This document shows, in pieces, positions 16,672-25,422 of a DNA stretch of 64,000 bases. The stretch spans positions 265,801 through 329,800 of IMG/VR virus record IMGVR_UViG_3300028840_008160; one strand, 5' to 3'. The notes under the pieces are model-generated. The model saw only the letters and a program-made list of their open reading frames with translations, was not told the DNA's origin and did no database searches. Origin of the DNA: a virus. The position numbers and the translations under genes were made by a program. How positions within the stretch are numbered: the stretch's first letter is position 1; each line of letters starts with the position of its first letter.

Positions 16672-16789
16672 TTCAGTGCGCATAGTTAAGCTATAGCACG
16701 AGTTATTAATCATCTTTTGACAAATCACTAAAAGACAGGAGGCTCAATATAATTGCATACTATATAAGGCTAAAACTAAGGAGTTAAAC

Positions 16790-17002
16790 GTGAGACTTGA
16801 AGTAGATTTTCCTGACGAATTACTGGCACAAGTACCAGATGAAACAGATGAGCGAATCGTCGCATTAGCTATAAGAGACACTGTGACTAGACTTGTTAAA
16901 GATAATAAAGAAACAGTGCCAGATTTGTTACGTCAAAATATCAGTGAAAACGAACAATGGTTGAAAGATATAGTTAATGAAGTAAAAAGCAAAAACGATT
17001 AA
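16790..17002 (+). CDS. Small acidic protein (70 aa)
   Basis: GTG start with AAGGAG 7 bases upstream. Acidic and helical, probably soluble; not recognised. Followed by an intrinsic terminator. Confidence 0.6.
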   Translation: MRLEVDFPDELLAQVPDETDERIVALAIRDTVTRLVKDNKETVPDLLRQNISENEQWLKDIVNEVKSKND

Positions 17003-17028
17003 CGTCTGACATAATTACTTATTTGATA

Positions 17029-17058
17029 AAGTAACTACTATTAAGTGGTTACTTTTCT
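17029..17058 (+). terminator. Intrinsic terminator
   Basis: 10-bp stem AAGTAACTAC/GTGGTTACTT with one wobble, TATTAA loop, then TTCTTTT. Confidence 0.75.
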
Positions 17059-17082
17059 TTTGTCTTCATTTTTAGGTCGAAT

Positions 17083-18063
17083 ATGATTGATTTTTTTAAA
17101 CGACTAATTCAATATTTGCGAAATTTATTTTTGGCAAAACAAGCATTTTGGCCAGAGAGTACGTTTGACATTCTTAACAAGGAGAGTACCGTGAGATGTC
17201 CAAAACTGGGTTGGATGCGTGATCTTCCAGATATTAGAGACTATAGTGTTGATACGCCAAAAGTACAAGAAACGTTAAAGATGTATCCTCAATATGGTTC
17301 AACAATACCAGACACTGTTGATTTAAGACAATGGTGCTCTCCTATAGAAGATCAACAAGCTTTAGGTTCTTGCACAGCCAATGCTGCAGTTGGCGCAGTC
17401 GAGTTGTTACAAAGGGCATATTATGGTAATCATATTGATATGTCTAGATTATTTGTTTACAAAACTACAAGAAATCTTATGCAAAGAACAGGTGATACTG
17501 GTGCTACTATTCGTGGAACAATGAAAGCTCTTGCAATGTTTGGTTCGCCACCGGAGCAATATTGGGATTATGATATTCAAGATTTTGATCTTGAACCATC
17601 ACAATTTGCTTATGCAATGGGTCAAAACTACAAGGCAATTAGTTATTACAGATTAGATCCACAAATAAAAACCACAGAAGCTATGAGTCAAACAGTTCAG
17701 CGTATTCAACAACAACTAGCTTGGGGTATTCCTTGTGTGTTTGGTTTCATAGTTTTTTACTCAGTTCCAAGACCTGGTGATGGGAAAATTGATATTCCAA
17801 TGCCAACGCCCGGTGATTATCCAATGGGAGGTCATGCTGTACTAGCTGTTGGTTATGATAATAACCGTATGATGCCAACGACTACTCCTGGCAAATCTGT
17901 GAAAGGTGCGTTTCTTATTCGTAATTCGTGGGGAACTTCATGGGGTGATGGTGGATATGGCTGGTTGCCCTATTCATTTGTAAGGTCTGGTCTTGCAGTT
18001 GATTGGTGGGCACTTGCATATACTGATCATATTGATCTTTCACAATTTGACACCAGGAGATAA
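17083..18063 (+). CDS. Papain-like (C1A) cysteine protease 1
   Basis: 326 aa. The C1A catalytic set is present: IEDQQALGSCTANA (oxyanion Gln and catalytic Cys), GGHAVLAVGYD (His), IRNSWGTSWGDGGYG (Asn). An N-terminal extension of ~75 residues precedes the core, including D-L-P-D-I-R-D-Y, typical of bacterial and phage C1A proteins. The first 20 residues are amphipathic, not a clear signal peptide. Paralogue of 33817. Could act on host envelope or regulatory proteins or in virion maturation; substrate unknown. Followed 3 bases later by the cupin gene. Confidence 0.9.
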   Translation: MIDFFKRLIQYLRNLFLAKQAFWPESTFDILNKESTVRCPKLGWMRDLPDIRDYSVDTPKVQETLKMYPQYGSTIPDTVDLRQWCSPIEDQQALGSCTANAAVGAVELLQRAYYGNHIDMSRLFVYKTTRNLMQRTGDTGATIRGTMKALAMFGSPPEQYWDYDIQDFDLEPSQFAYAMGQNYKAISYYRLDPQIKTTEAMSQTVQRIQQQLAWGIPCVFGFIVFYSVPRPGDGKIDIPMPTPGDYPMGGHAVLAVGYDNNRMMPTTTPGKSVKGAFLIRNSWGTSWGDGGYGWLPYSFVRSGLAVDWWALAYTDHIDLSQFDTRR

Positions 18064-18065
18064 TC

Positions 18066-18737
18066 ATGAAAAATGTTGATCAGATAGTTAATAGCATTTT
18101 ACAAAAGAGTGCAGCTGATATTGTTGATGATGTAGTGTCGTCGACACTTTTAAGTGAAGCTGTTGTTGATTTCTTGCGCGAAAATCCTAATCCCACAGAC
18201 GCTGATTTGCATAAGTGGGCAGAAGAAAACAATTATAATATACACGAAGTTGAAACAGAAATTTATAAACTAGCAACTAGTTTTGTTCAAGGGTTAAAAG
18301 AGATCAATAAAGAAGCAGAAACAGAACCAGAAGCAAATCCTGATTTGAAAGGATTTGTAACTAACATTGAAGAAGATACAGTTGATAACGATGATTTTAG
18401 ACGTGTTTTGTACACTGGCAAGAACTCTCAATTAGTACTTATGTCAATAGAACCAGGTGATGATATTGGCGTTGAAGTTCATACTGTCGATCAATTCTTT
18501 CGTGTTGATTCTGGTTCTGCACAAGTGATAATTAATGATGTGCCTCATGATGTAGAAGACGGTTTTGCATTCGTTGTGCCAGCAACAGCAAAACATAATG
18601 TTATTAACATAGGTGATGAACCGTTAAAGTTATATTCAATTTATTCACCGCCACAGCATAAAGATGGTACAGTTCATTCTACTAAAGATGAAGCAATGCA
18701 AGCGGAAGAACATTTTGATGGAGAAACTTCAGAATAA
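18066..18737 (+). CDS. Cupin-domain protein with N-terminal helical domain
   Basis: 223 aa with GGAGA before the ATG. Residues ~30-75 resemble the DUF5661 type helical domain (D-A-D-L-H-K-W-A-E-E-N, then H-E-V-E-T-E-I-Y-K-L-A). Residues ~100-215 are a cupin: EVHTVDQFFRVDSG, FAFVVPATAKHNVIN, LYSIYSPPQHKDGTVH, with candidate metal ligands His and Glu. Similar stand-alone cupins are annotated as sugar- or mannose-isomerase-like, but activity cannot be assigned. Coupled to the C1A protease. Confidence 0.8.
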   Translation: MKNVDQIVNSILQKSAADIVDDVVSSTLLSEAVVDFLRENPNPTDADLHKWAEENNYNIHEVETEIYKLATSFVQGLKEINKEAETEPEANPDLKGFVTNIEEDTVDNDDFRRVLYTGKNSQLVLMSIEPGDDIGVEVHTVDQFFRVDSGSAQVIINDVPHDVEDGFAFVVPATAKHNVINIGDEPLKLYSIYSPPQHKDGTVHSTKDEAMQAEEHFDGETSE

Positions 18738-18869
18738 CTGCTACAATAATCGTCTACGTTACTACAGTTGATTATATCTACAGCTGACTAATTTTGTCTT
18801 GATGTAAAACTCTTGAATGAGTTTTACAACAATATACGGAAAATTATGTATTGAAGACTGGATGTTGCG

Positions 18870-19313
18870 ATGAAAATTGTTAAGTTTTGGTTTTGGTTTC
18901 TCTTAATTTTAGCTTTGTACGCGTCAATTTTTTACAAAGAAATTTATAACGTCGATAATCGATATTTGAATAATCTACATGTAGTATTTTTTGTATATGT
19001 GATGGTAATTAATGTGCTTATGATATTTGCTGCCTTTGGCATATTTACAATGGTAAACGGACATGTGTCTATTGAACCGCAAGACAAACCAAAGATGTTC
19101 AAATTAGTTAAGTCTTCATTTGGTTTGAATTTTGTTTTGAATAGAATTTTTTGGACTGGCATAATAATAGGTCTAGCTATAATAGATGCTTGGTGGTTTT
19201 TTTCATTTTTACTTTTACAAGAATTTGAAGTATGGTACATACGAACAAAGACGAAAGCATTGAGAGAAATGTGTGGATATAAACAGACTAGAGATGAGTC
19301 AGAAGGCAAATGA
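18870..19313 (+). CDS. Multi-pass membrane protein (147 aa)
   Basis: Four hydrophobic segments at about residues 5-22, 35-58, 88-105 and 108-118, with a basic C-terminus. Overlaps the next gene by ATGA. Not recognised. Confidence 0.6.
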   Translation: MKIVKFWFWFLLILALYASIFYKEIYNVDNRYLNNLHVVFFVYVMVINVLMIFAAFGIFTMVNGHVSIEPQDKPKMFKLVKSSFGLNFVLNRIFWTGIIIGLAIIDAWWFFSFLLLQEFEVWYIRTKTKALREMCGYKQTRDESEGK

Positions 19314-19627
19314 TGGCAGAAAACAAAGTGCTTGAAAAGTTGATCGACGCATTTGCTACGATAGAAAAGTATGATATAAGAGTTGCTCGAATAAATATGC
19401 CCTATCGTGCATATGATGAAATTGTAAAAGATCAAATATGTCGATTTGATTCATCTAGTCTTATATCAACACAACAATCAATAGCGTTAGATAATACTAG
19501 GACTGAAGCACGTATTGGTAATTTGTATGGTGCTGAAGTGTTCTTTTCTGACAAATTTGAAGTCTTTGGCGAACAAAATTTTGCGCCAGCAAGGGCAACA
19601 GATGTTATTATAGAAGTAATCGAATAA
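19310..19627 (+). CDS. Unknown protein, 105 aa
   Basis: Coupled to the membrane protein; ATG ATG start. Mixed alpha/beta, with ARINMPYRAYDEI and a beta C-terminus. Not recognised. Confidence 0.6.
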   Translation: MMAENKVLEKLIDAFATIEKYDIRVARINMPYRAYDEIVKDQICRFDSSSLISTQQSIALDNTRTEARIGNLYGAEVFFSDKFEVFGEQNFAPARATDVIIEVIE

Positions 19628-19641
19628 AATGTCCAGTACCA

Positions 19642-20019
19642 TTGTACTCATTTATTGGCAATCTTACCATTTATGTTAAATCAAGAGCATTTCCAGTTTC
19701 AAATGTCAGTAAAGAAGAATCAATTGCAATAGAGATGTTACGAGAAATGATCACTGAAGCTGAATACCGTAAGTATATTAAAGATGGATTTATTTGTGTA
19801 AAAGGTGTAAGCGGCAAGATTTATCAAGTTTTTAGACATAACAACCATGTAAGAGTTTGGCATAATGGTAAATTAATTGAAGAAATTTGTTCATATATAT
19901 CTGATACAAGCGTGCCACCGACTGACAAAGTTGTCGCATTTAAAACTATTATTGAAACTGATGAAGAAGAATTTCGTTCACTTGGAAACGTTTACAAAAT
20001 GAGAAGCATGGCAGCATAA
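19642..20019 (+). CDS. REMITE-domain paralogue A
   Basis: 125 aa; TTG start without a good ribosome site, so the N-terminus is uncertain. One of three paralogues (with 25750 and 36770) sharing a ~95-residue domain: M-L-R-E-M-I-T-E, K-Y-I-K-D-G-F, Y-Q-V-F-R, V-W-H-N-G-K-L, E-E-I-C, P-P-T-D-K-V-V-A-F-K and E-F-R-S-L-G-N-V-Y at the end. I know similar domains from other phage proteins without a function. This copy has the shortest N-terminal part. Confidence 0.65.
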   Translation: MYSFIGNLTIYVKSRAFPVSNVSKEESIAIEMLREMITEAEYRKYIKDGFICVKGVSGKIYQVFRHNNHVRVWHNGKLIEEICSYISDTSVPPTDKVVAFKTIIETDEEEFRSLGNVYKMRSMAA

Positions 20020-20492
20020 TGGGACAAGAATTTTGGATTTTGCCAACAAAAAAAGATAGTAAGCATGTCAGGAAACTTGTAGCTCAAATCGGTTCAACGC
20101 CTAGTGATAAAGGTAATTATCGATACGTTGAAGGACCATCAATTGACAAGTATAAGCTTGATTGTTGGATTCATTGGCGAGGACCAAGACTTGAGATAGG
20201 ATATGCTGCGGGCGCATATTTAGGAGAATGGGCTAAAGCAATTGCGCTTGAAATTTGTAAACGATTTAGACCAAAAAGGGCAGGACATGATGCTATTGGT
20301 TATATAAAAGATCTTGATCAGTTTATAACGACGCGACCATTTGATGTGGAAATGAGATTACGCATGGACGCTATGAAACGATCTAGCGCAAGTGAAGAAT
20401 TGAAAAGAAAATGGGAAAAAGAAATTCAAGACATGAAACAATATCAGAAAATTGTAACAGAAGGTGCTGCTGTCGCATTTAAAGATTTATGA
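20019..20492 (+). CDS. Unknown protein, 157 aa
   Basis: One-base overlap with the gene before and ATGA overlap with the next. First half has WIHWRGPRLEIGY; second half is a long charged helix. No motif recognised. Confidence 0.6.
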   Translation: MGQEFWILPTKKDSKHVRKLVAQIGSTPSDKGNYRYVEGPSIDKYKLDCWIHWRGPRLEIGYAAGAYLGEWAKAIALEICKRFRPKRAGHDAIGYIKDLDQFITTRPFDVEMRLRMDAMKRSSASEELKRKWEKEIQDMKQYQKIVTEGAAVAFKDL

Positions 20493-20680
20493 AAAATTAT
20501 GATAAAGCAAAAGCTGCTGTTGCTGAAGACGAAGATTTACAAAAAGCTGTTGACGAATTAATGTGGCAATATGTTAGCGAAGACGGCATGTCAAAAAGAT
20601 TGGCTAAACGAAAAGCAATGCGAGTAATTGCTAGAACGTTATCAAAATTGCCAAAGGATAAAAATGATCAACCATCCTGA
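20489..20680 (+). CDS. Small helical protein (63 aa)
   Basis: ATGA-coupled. Charged helix pair (ELMWQYVSEDGMSKRLAKRK). Overlaps the start of the next gene by 17 bases. Unknown. Confidence 0.5.
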   Translation: MKNYDKAKAAVAEDEDLQKAVDELMWQYVSEDGMSKRLAKRKAMRVIARTLSKLPKDKNDQPS

Positions 20681-21794
20681 CATCAAGAAAAAGCGGCTGT
20701 CTTCGTATAGCTATATTGAAACTAGAACAGCAAATGATCAACTTTTAGAAGTTCGATGTCCAACTGAATATGTTGATAAAGTTAAAGAAGTTTTAGCTTT
20801 AACTGTATCAATCCAGCCTGCAATAAATCATACAACTAATGTGACTCACGGCGGTTATGGGCGGTATTCAAGATTCAAACTTGACCAGAAAAAATATGCT
20901 GGTGGTCATGGAGGTTATATTGAAGTACTGCGAATTCTAGATGCGCCTGACAACAGATGCCCTAATGTGCTTCATTCAATGTCAGTATATCATGGATCGT
21001 CGTTTACAGAATTCAAAACGATTAAAGACGCTGTTGACGCATGGAATAAGTATTATGGTAAATTATTTGAGAGAGAGTCATTAGAAGAAATACCTGGATT
21101 TATACGACATGTTAAGTGCGGTGTGCTAGATCCTTGGTTTTATGCATTAGGCGATCAGCATATTACAGGGGATTTTGTTTTTCCCGATGTATTTAATGAA
21201 CATCCTCAATATAGAGTAGGGACCAAGTTTATTGTTGATGATAAGGCTGACGGCTGTAGGAAAGTTAAAATGTGTATGGGTGCTGTAACGCGTGAGAAAG
21301 ACAGCGGTAATTATTGGGGCTGCACTGGAAATAAATATCGTGAGACAGAAATCTTCTGGGATGATGGCACGTCGTCATTAGCAACTAATAATGTTCGAAT
21401 ATTACAAGATAATAAATTATGGATTGATGAAGCAATTACGAAATTTAAACGACTCATCTCTGGTACTTGCACGCATTTTGAGATACCATTCGTTGATGGA
21501 AGTAAATTTCTTGGCAGACTTAAATTATGTGATGGAACGTCAAAATCAGAGCCCGGCATTTATGTAATTACTGTCGTCGTCAAGGACAAAAATGGAGAAC
21601 GCACTGTGACAGGGCGACAGTCATTTACGCCAACCGATGACTGCAAAACAATATATGACAGAGTCAAACTGGACGCTGAAATCAAAGGAATTGAATTAGT
21701 TCGATTTGAATCTTGCGTTAAAGAAAACAAACGTAATGAGTCAGCAAAATGGAAAGGCGTTTTCGAGCTTGAAAAAGTTGAAAAAAACATATAA
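20664..21794 (+). CDS. Unknown protein, 376 aa
   Basis: Start chosen at the ATG inside the end of the previous gene. Beta-rich, with short Gly/Tyr-rich stretches (THGGYGRYSRF, GGHGGYIEVL) and several Cys. A repeated D-D-K/D-D-G pattern in the middle suggests a multi-domain beta protein. I do not recognise a family. Confidence 0.65.
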   Translation: MINHPDIKKKRLSSYSYIETRTANDQLLEVRCPTEYVDKVKEVLALTVSIQPAINHTTNVTHGGYGRYSRFKLDQKKYAGGHGGYIEVLRILDAPDNRCPNVLHSMSVYHGSSFTEFKTIKDAVDAWNKYYGKLFERESLEEIPGFIRHVKCGVLDPWFYALGDQHITGDFVFPDVFNEHPQYRVGTKFIVDDKADGCRKVKMCMGAVTREKDSGNYWGCTGNKYRETEIFWDDGTSSLATNNVRILQDNKLWIDEAITKFKRLISGTCTHFEIPFVDGSKFLGRLKLCDGTSKSEPGIYVITVVVKDKNGERTVTGRQSFTPTDDCKTIYDRVKLDAEIKGIELVRFESCVKENKRNESAKWKGVFELEKVEKNI

Positions 21795-22161
21795 TAAAAT
21801 ACCAAAAATTGATTGCGAACCTGGTTGTACTGAATGTTGTGGTATTGTTCCAATTAGTCGTGATGAAGCTAGAAATATTGGTATTAATGATAGACGTCTT
21901 CTACCAGTTAAAGATGACGGAATAACTTGCGCATATGTTTGTAAGACAGGTTGTTCAATTTACAAGAAGAGACCAGTTTTGTGCAGACTAATGGGCGTTG
22001 TTGAAAAAATGCCTTGTCCAAAACGACAACCTGAACGTATGTTGACGCAAAAAGAAGAAGATGAACTTATGAATGAAATATTTCATGGTAAGATTAGTGG
22101 ACAAATGTCAAATGAACTTAGTAATTTGGTAGAAAAATTGAAATGCCAGACAGAGAAGTAA
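21736..22161 (+). CDS. YkgJ-like Cys-cluster protein
   Basis: 141 aa. Metal-cluster signature: C-E-P-G-C-T-E-C-C-G, then C-A-Y-V, C-S-I-Y-K-K-R-P-V-L-C-R-L-M-G, matching the YkgJ family (C-x4-C-x2-CC ... C-x-I-Y-x-x-R-P-x-x-C-R). Function of the family is unclear; a metal-binding oxidoreductase or modification role is suspected. Overlaps the previous gene by 59 bases, so the exact start is uncertain. Confidence 0.8.
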   Translation: MSQQNGKAFSSLKKLKKTYNKIPKIDCEPGCTECCGIVPISRDEARNIGINDRRLLPVKDDGITCAYVCKTGCSIYKKRPVLCRLMGVVEKMPCPKRQPERMLTQKEEDELMNEIFHGKISGQMSNELSNLVEKLKCQTEK

Positions 22162-22490
22162 TGCCGACAATCATAGTTCCAGATAGGTCGTTTCTCGTCG
22201 GCTCAATTCACGGATTGAATGCTGGTCGACGCCTTGAAAAAGGTAATGACATTCAGCCTATTGTTACTGAAACTCAAGGAAATAATGCAAATGAGATTAA
22301 GCATGTACCTTATATGGGTTATTTTTTACATTGCACATGCAGTAAGTGTGGATACATGTTTGCATGGGATGATCCGAATGATATTCCTGAAGAGTCGCTA
22401 GAATGTGGTAATGATGAATGCGATAACATTGTTATTTTGTATGGTGTTGGTAATTCAAATTTGTGGCGAATTGGAACAATAAAACTGTAA
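22143..22490 (+). CDS. Zinc-ribbon protein, paralogue of 4478
   Basis: 115 aa. C-T-C-S-K-C-G and C-G-N-D-E-C-D-N-I-V-I-L-Y give the same Cys layout as the protein at 4478. N-terminal half unrecognised. Overlaps the YkgJ-like gene by 19 bases. Confidence 0.65.
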   Translation: MPDREVMPTIIVPDRSFLVGSIHGLNAGRRLEKGNDIQPIVTETQGNNANEIKHVPYMGYFLHCTCSKCGYMFAWDDPNDIPEESLECGNDECDNIVILYGVGNSNLWRIGTIKL

Positions 22491-22530
22491 ACTTATCTTG
22501 ATTCGCATACAATAAATTAAGGAGCGTTCA

Positions 22531-22653
22531 ATGAGGAGCAACATTTGGTCGTCCGCAACAAAATTGAGAGTGATCGCATCATCCGTGATCTTGGGGTTAA
22601 CTACTCTCCTTTTTGCTTGGTCTATAATCAAAAAGAGGCTGAAAAAGCGATAG
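22531..22653 (+). CDS. Possible overlapping TM micro-protein (40 aa)
   Basis: ATG 7 bases after AAGGAG. The frame gives a basic N-terminus, a clear TM stretch (VIASSVILGLTTLLFAW) and a KKRLKKR tail. It overlaps the first 109 bases of the 22545 gene in another frame. Good ribosome site and membrane topology make it credible, but it could be coincidence. Confidence 0.35.
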   Translation: MRSNIWSSATKLRVIASSVILGLTTLLFAWSIIKKRLKKR

Positions 22654-23117
22654 CTAAGATTAAAGAGCTAATCGGAATTAGAGAAAAACGAGCTGGTGGA
22701 GGTCACTTGATTACAGGATTGACTGTTCCACAAGCTTTTTCTTTTGTAAATTCAAAAAATATGGTTGCTTATCCATGTAGTATTTATCATGATATGCGAG
22801 AAACAGAAGATCATCTTAGATATCAAGGTGAAATTCAATTACACCCTGATGGAACAATGTGCGGCATTTACAATACAACTCCTGGGATAAAAAATAGAGA
22901 GGCGTGCATTAGATCTGAAGCTGTTCGTTTTGGGACATATTACCAAAGTCCAGCTATACTTGATGAAGTTTCATGGGATTGGAGGCCAGTACGTGATATA
23001 GTTGATTATTGTTGCGACTACGATTTAATTGGACCTGTTATTGAATACTCATTATATGATGTGCCTGTTGGTTGGAAGAACGAATTTGTAGTGATTTGGG
23101 AGATAAGGAACTATTGA
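22545..23117 (+). CDS. Unknown protein, 190 aa
   Basis: TTG start preceded at 6 bases by AGGAG, lying inside the micro-ORF. N-terminal helix pair with R-A-G-G-G-H, later AYPCSIYHDMRE and DWRPVRDIVDYCCDYD. Not recognised. Followed by an overlapping start (TGATG). Confidence 0.6.
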   Translation: MVVRNKIESDRIIRDLGVNYSPFCLVYNQKEAEKAIAKIKELIGIREKRAGGGHLITGLTVPQAFSFVNSKNMVAYPCSIYHDMRETEDHLRYQGEIQLHPDGTMCGIYNTTPGIKNREACIRSEAVRFGTYYQSPAILDEVSWDWRPVRDIVDYCCDYDLIGPVIEYSLYDVPVGWKNEFVVIWEIRNY

Positions 23118-23302
23118 TGTCATTACTTATTAAACCAACGCCAGTTCTTACTGGTGAAGATGCGCAGCGTTTTGCAAAGGCTATAGAAAATCCAAAGCCT
23201 GTGTTAAAAGAAGAGTATCTTCGTGCCAAGAAGACGTATGAAGCTGTGGTACGAAAGCATAGTCAATTTTCTATAGAAAATGACTTGACTACTCTTCAAT
23301 GA
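23117..23302 (+). CDS. Small helical protein (61 aa)
   Basis: Start overlaps the preceding TGA by one base; its own stop overlaps the RNA ligase start (ATGA). Contains TGEDAQRFAKAIENPKPV, probably soluble. Unknown, but always translated with the ligase. Confidence 0.55.
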   Translation: MSLLIKPTPVLTGEDAQRFAKAIENPKPVLKEEYLRAKKTYEAVVRKHSQFSIENDLTTLQ

Positions 23303-23913
23303 AAGACTATCCAGCAATTTCACGAGACATTCAGTTCGGATTACCTGTTTATGCTTTTGATAAATTGGACGGGTCAAATATTCGAGCAGAGTGGACGCGT
23401 AAGCATGGGTTTAATAAATTCGGCAGTAGAAAACGATTACTTGGCACAGACCAAGAATTTTTGCCAGAAGCGATTAGGCTTGTCAAAGACAATTTTGAAG
23501 AGCAACTTGCGAAGATTTTTGTAAAACAACGATTTGACCGTGTTATGTGCTTCTTCGAATTTTATGGTGAAAACTCGTTTGCCGGAGTGCATGTCAAAGA
23601 ACCCCATCGTGTAGTCTTATTTGATGTTAATCCTTATAAGAAAGGGATAATGTTTCCTCGTGAATTTTTAAGTTTGTTTGGGCATCTCGACATTCCTCGA
23701 TTATTACATCAAGGTAATTGCACTCATCCATTCGTAGATAGTGTCAAAAATAATTCACTTGAAGGACTGACAAGTGAAGGTGTTGTTTGTAAAGCACCGG
23801 GTAAAGGAAAAATGTCATTGCCTATAATGTTCAAAGTTAAGACAGAACAGTGGATCACTAAACTCAAAACATATTGCGGTGATGATGAAAGATTGTTTAG
23901 AGAACTGTTATGA
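23299..23913 (+). CDS. RNA ligase, Rnl2-type nucleotidyltransferase
   Basis: 204 aa. Covalent nucleotidyltransferase motifs in order: motif I FDKLDGSN with the adenylated Lys at residue 22, motif III F-F-E-F-Y-G, motif IV SEGVVCKA, motif V MFKVK. Length covers the adenylation domain only (T4 Rnl2 is 334 aa), so the C-terminal RNA-binding domain is missing or highly diverged. Likely seals nicked RNA, for example tRNA cut by host anticodon nucleases. Coupled to both neighbours by ATGA. Confidence 0.88.
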   Translation: MKDYPAISRDIQFGLPVYAFDKLDGSNIRAEWTRKHGFNKFGSRKRLLGTDQEFLPEAIRLVKDNFEEQLAKIFVKQRFDRVMCFFEFYGENSFAGVHVKEPHRVVLFDVNPYKKGIMFPREFLSLFGHLDIPRLLHQGNCTHPFVDSVKNNSLEGLTSEGVVCKAPGKGKMSLPIMFKVKTEQWITKLKTYCGDDERLFRELL

Positions 23914-24407
23914 ACGTTGATCGAGAACTTATTGAGAAATATTTCAGACGCTTACATCGTTTTGAACGTTTAAGTAACTGTGATGCACCAATGTCAATAC
24001 TAGAGAGTGAATTAGAATTGATTGAGGCTGCGCAAGAAGAATTAACAAATGTTGGATTAGATGTCAATTTGTGGATGACAACACCACAGGGTCAAGTTGA
24101 ATTTCGGACGTTTTGTGCAACGACAGATCATCTTGAAAAATGTAGTGCAAGATGTGGTCAATGTTTTGAATTCAAGTATATTGAACATTTTGGTTGTGAA
24201 TTTTCGTCTGCAACACCATTTCGTTGTCCGTACTTCAAAGATTCCGGGTATTATATCGACGATCGAATTCATCGATTTATGATTAATCGTTGTTCAAAAT
24301 GCAAACATCACACTGAACATAAATTAGCAAATGATCTTGGCTTTGAAATTAATTGTTCAAAGAAGCTGGATCAATTAGCAGAAAAATGCGAGACATTTGA
24401 AGAATGA
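23910..24407 (+). CDS. Cys-rich protein (165 aa)
   Basis: Helical N-terminus with E-L-E-L-I-E-A-A-Q-E-E, then a Cys/His-rich second half: C-S-A-R-C-G-Q-C, C-P-Y-F, CSKCKHHTEHK, C-S-K-K, C-E-T-F. Likely binds two zinc ions. Coupled to the RNA ligase, so an RNA-related role is possible. Confidence 0.6.
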   Translation: MNVDRELIEKYFRRLHRFERLSNCDAPMSILESELELIEAAQEELTNVGLDVNLWMTTPQGQVEFRTFCATTDHLEKCSARCGQCFEFKYIEHFGCEFSSATPFRCPYFKDSGYYIDDRIHRFMINRCSKCKHHTEHKLANDLGFEINCSKKLDQLAEKCETFEE

Positions 24408-24431
24408 TAAAAGCAATTGAGTTTTTGTTGA

Positions 24432-24727
24432 ATGGTGAGACGCATCGAATTGATGCAAGACATTACTGACTCTATTAAACCACAACTTAAACTAGAATTG
24501 ATTTGTTTTAAATGTGGTGTAAGAGGCGAGATTGGTAAAGATCAGTTCATTGGAAAAGTAAATGTGAAAATCGACTAGATGAAGCTAGCAGAATAGAGAT
24601 AAATGATGGAACAGCCATTGCAATAATGTCAGAACCTCAAGGTGATAGAAAAATTTGCGCGTTTCATGAAACATACAATTATTTGAAATTAGCTCAAGGT
24701 CATTCCAAGGTTTTGAGAAATGGATAG
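24432..24727 (+). pseudogene. Zinc-ribbon gene split by a frameshift
   Basis: Frame one (24432-24578, 48 codons) has ELICFKCGVRGEIGKDQF. A different frame then continues with KCENRLDEASRIEINDGTAI to a TAG at 24725-24727. Adding one A in the GGAAAAGT stretch near 24553 would join them into a ~98-residue protein whose third Cys completes a zinc ribbon. Either a damaged gene, a sequence error, or two tiny genes. Confidence 0.4.
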
Positions 24728-24802
24728 ATGAAGCTAAATAAATCGTTGCTTTATAAACGAGATAATATGTTAAATTCGTTCACATTCACAAGGAGCAACG
24801 AT

Positions 24803-25036
24803 ATGAAAGTATTCGCTATTCTTTTGATTGCGGCAGTGTCAGTTCTTGCAAAAGCAGATACCGTTACTGTCATCAAGTGCGATACAATCATTGCATGCAA
24901 AGTATTAAATGTAGTCACTACAACAAAAGATACAACTGTCGTGTCAAAAATTGACACGATAGAAGTTAAAGATCCAGTAAAGCCTATTAAGAAAGAAGAG
25001 ACTGTTGCATCAAAGAAAGAGAAATCAAAGAAATAG
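24803..25036 (+). CDS. Small secreted protein with Lys-rich tail
   Basis: 77 aa; AAGGAG site before this ATG (a longer frame from 24728 lacks one). Signal peptide of about 18-20 residues (MKVFAILLIAAVSVLAKA), then Thr/Val-rich repeats of T-V-x-x-K-x-D-T and a Lys/Glu/Ser tail. Probably periplasmic. Terminator 26 bases after the stop makes it the last gene of a unit. Confidence 0.7.
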   Translation: MKVFAILLIAAVSVLAKADTVTVIKCDTIIACKVLNVVTTTKDTTVVSKIDTIEVKDPVKPIKKEETVASKKEKSKK

Positions 25037-25062
25037 TCGACTATATATTTATTGTGTATATA

Positions 25063-25093
25063 GGGCACGATGTTTTTCATCGTGCCCTTTTTT
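25063..25093 (+). terminator. Intrinsic terminator
   Basis: Perfect 10-bp stem GGGCACGATG/CATCGTGCCC with a TTTTT loop and a TTTTTT tail. Confidence 0.92.
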
Positions 25094-25107
25094 GTTTTGG
25101 AGGAATA

Positions 25108-25422
25108 ATGAGTGATGAAAAAGGTTGGTCATATATTTGTTATAGCGGAACAAAGGTATTTAGACGATCTAAATGCGATGAGTCGTTTCAAGATTGGCCG
25201 CTTGTAAAAAACGAATTAAAAGTTGGTGATGAAGTCATTACGTGCGTTTTTGGGACGTATCAACAAGGTATTGTTGTTTGTAAAGACGACTCAGGCTGTC
25301 TATTTGTTGATGCAGGGTCAAATATAACTAACTTGAAATTTGACGAAGATGATCGGCACTGTTGGACAACATCATGTGCTTTTAATAAAGCAGCAATGGT
25401 AAAGGTCAAACGTGAAAATTGA
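25108..25422 (+). CDS. Unknown protein, 104 aa
   Basis: GGAGGA before the ATG. Beta-rich, with Cys residues and V-G-D-E-V-I-T-C-V, possibly SH3-like. The end overlaps the GNAT gene. Confidence 0.6.
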   Translation: MSDEKGWSYICYSGTKVFRRSKCDESFQDWPLVKNELKVGDEVITCVFGTYQQGIVVCKDDSGCLFVDAGSNITNLKFDEDDRHCWTTSCAFNKAAMVKVKREN

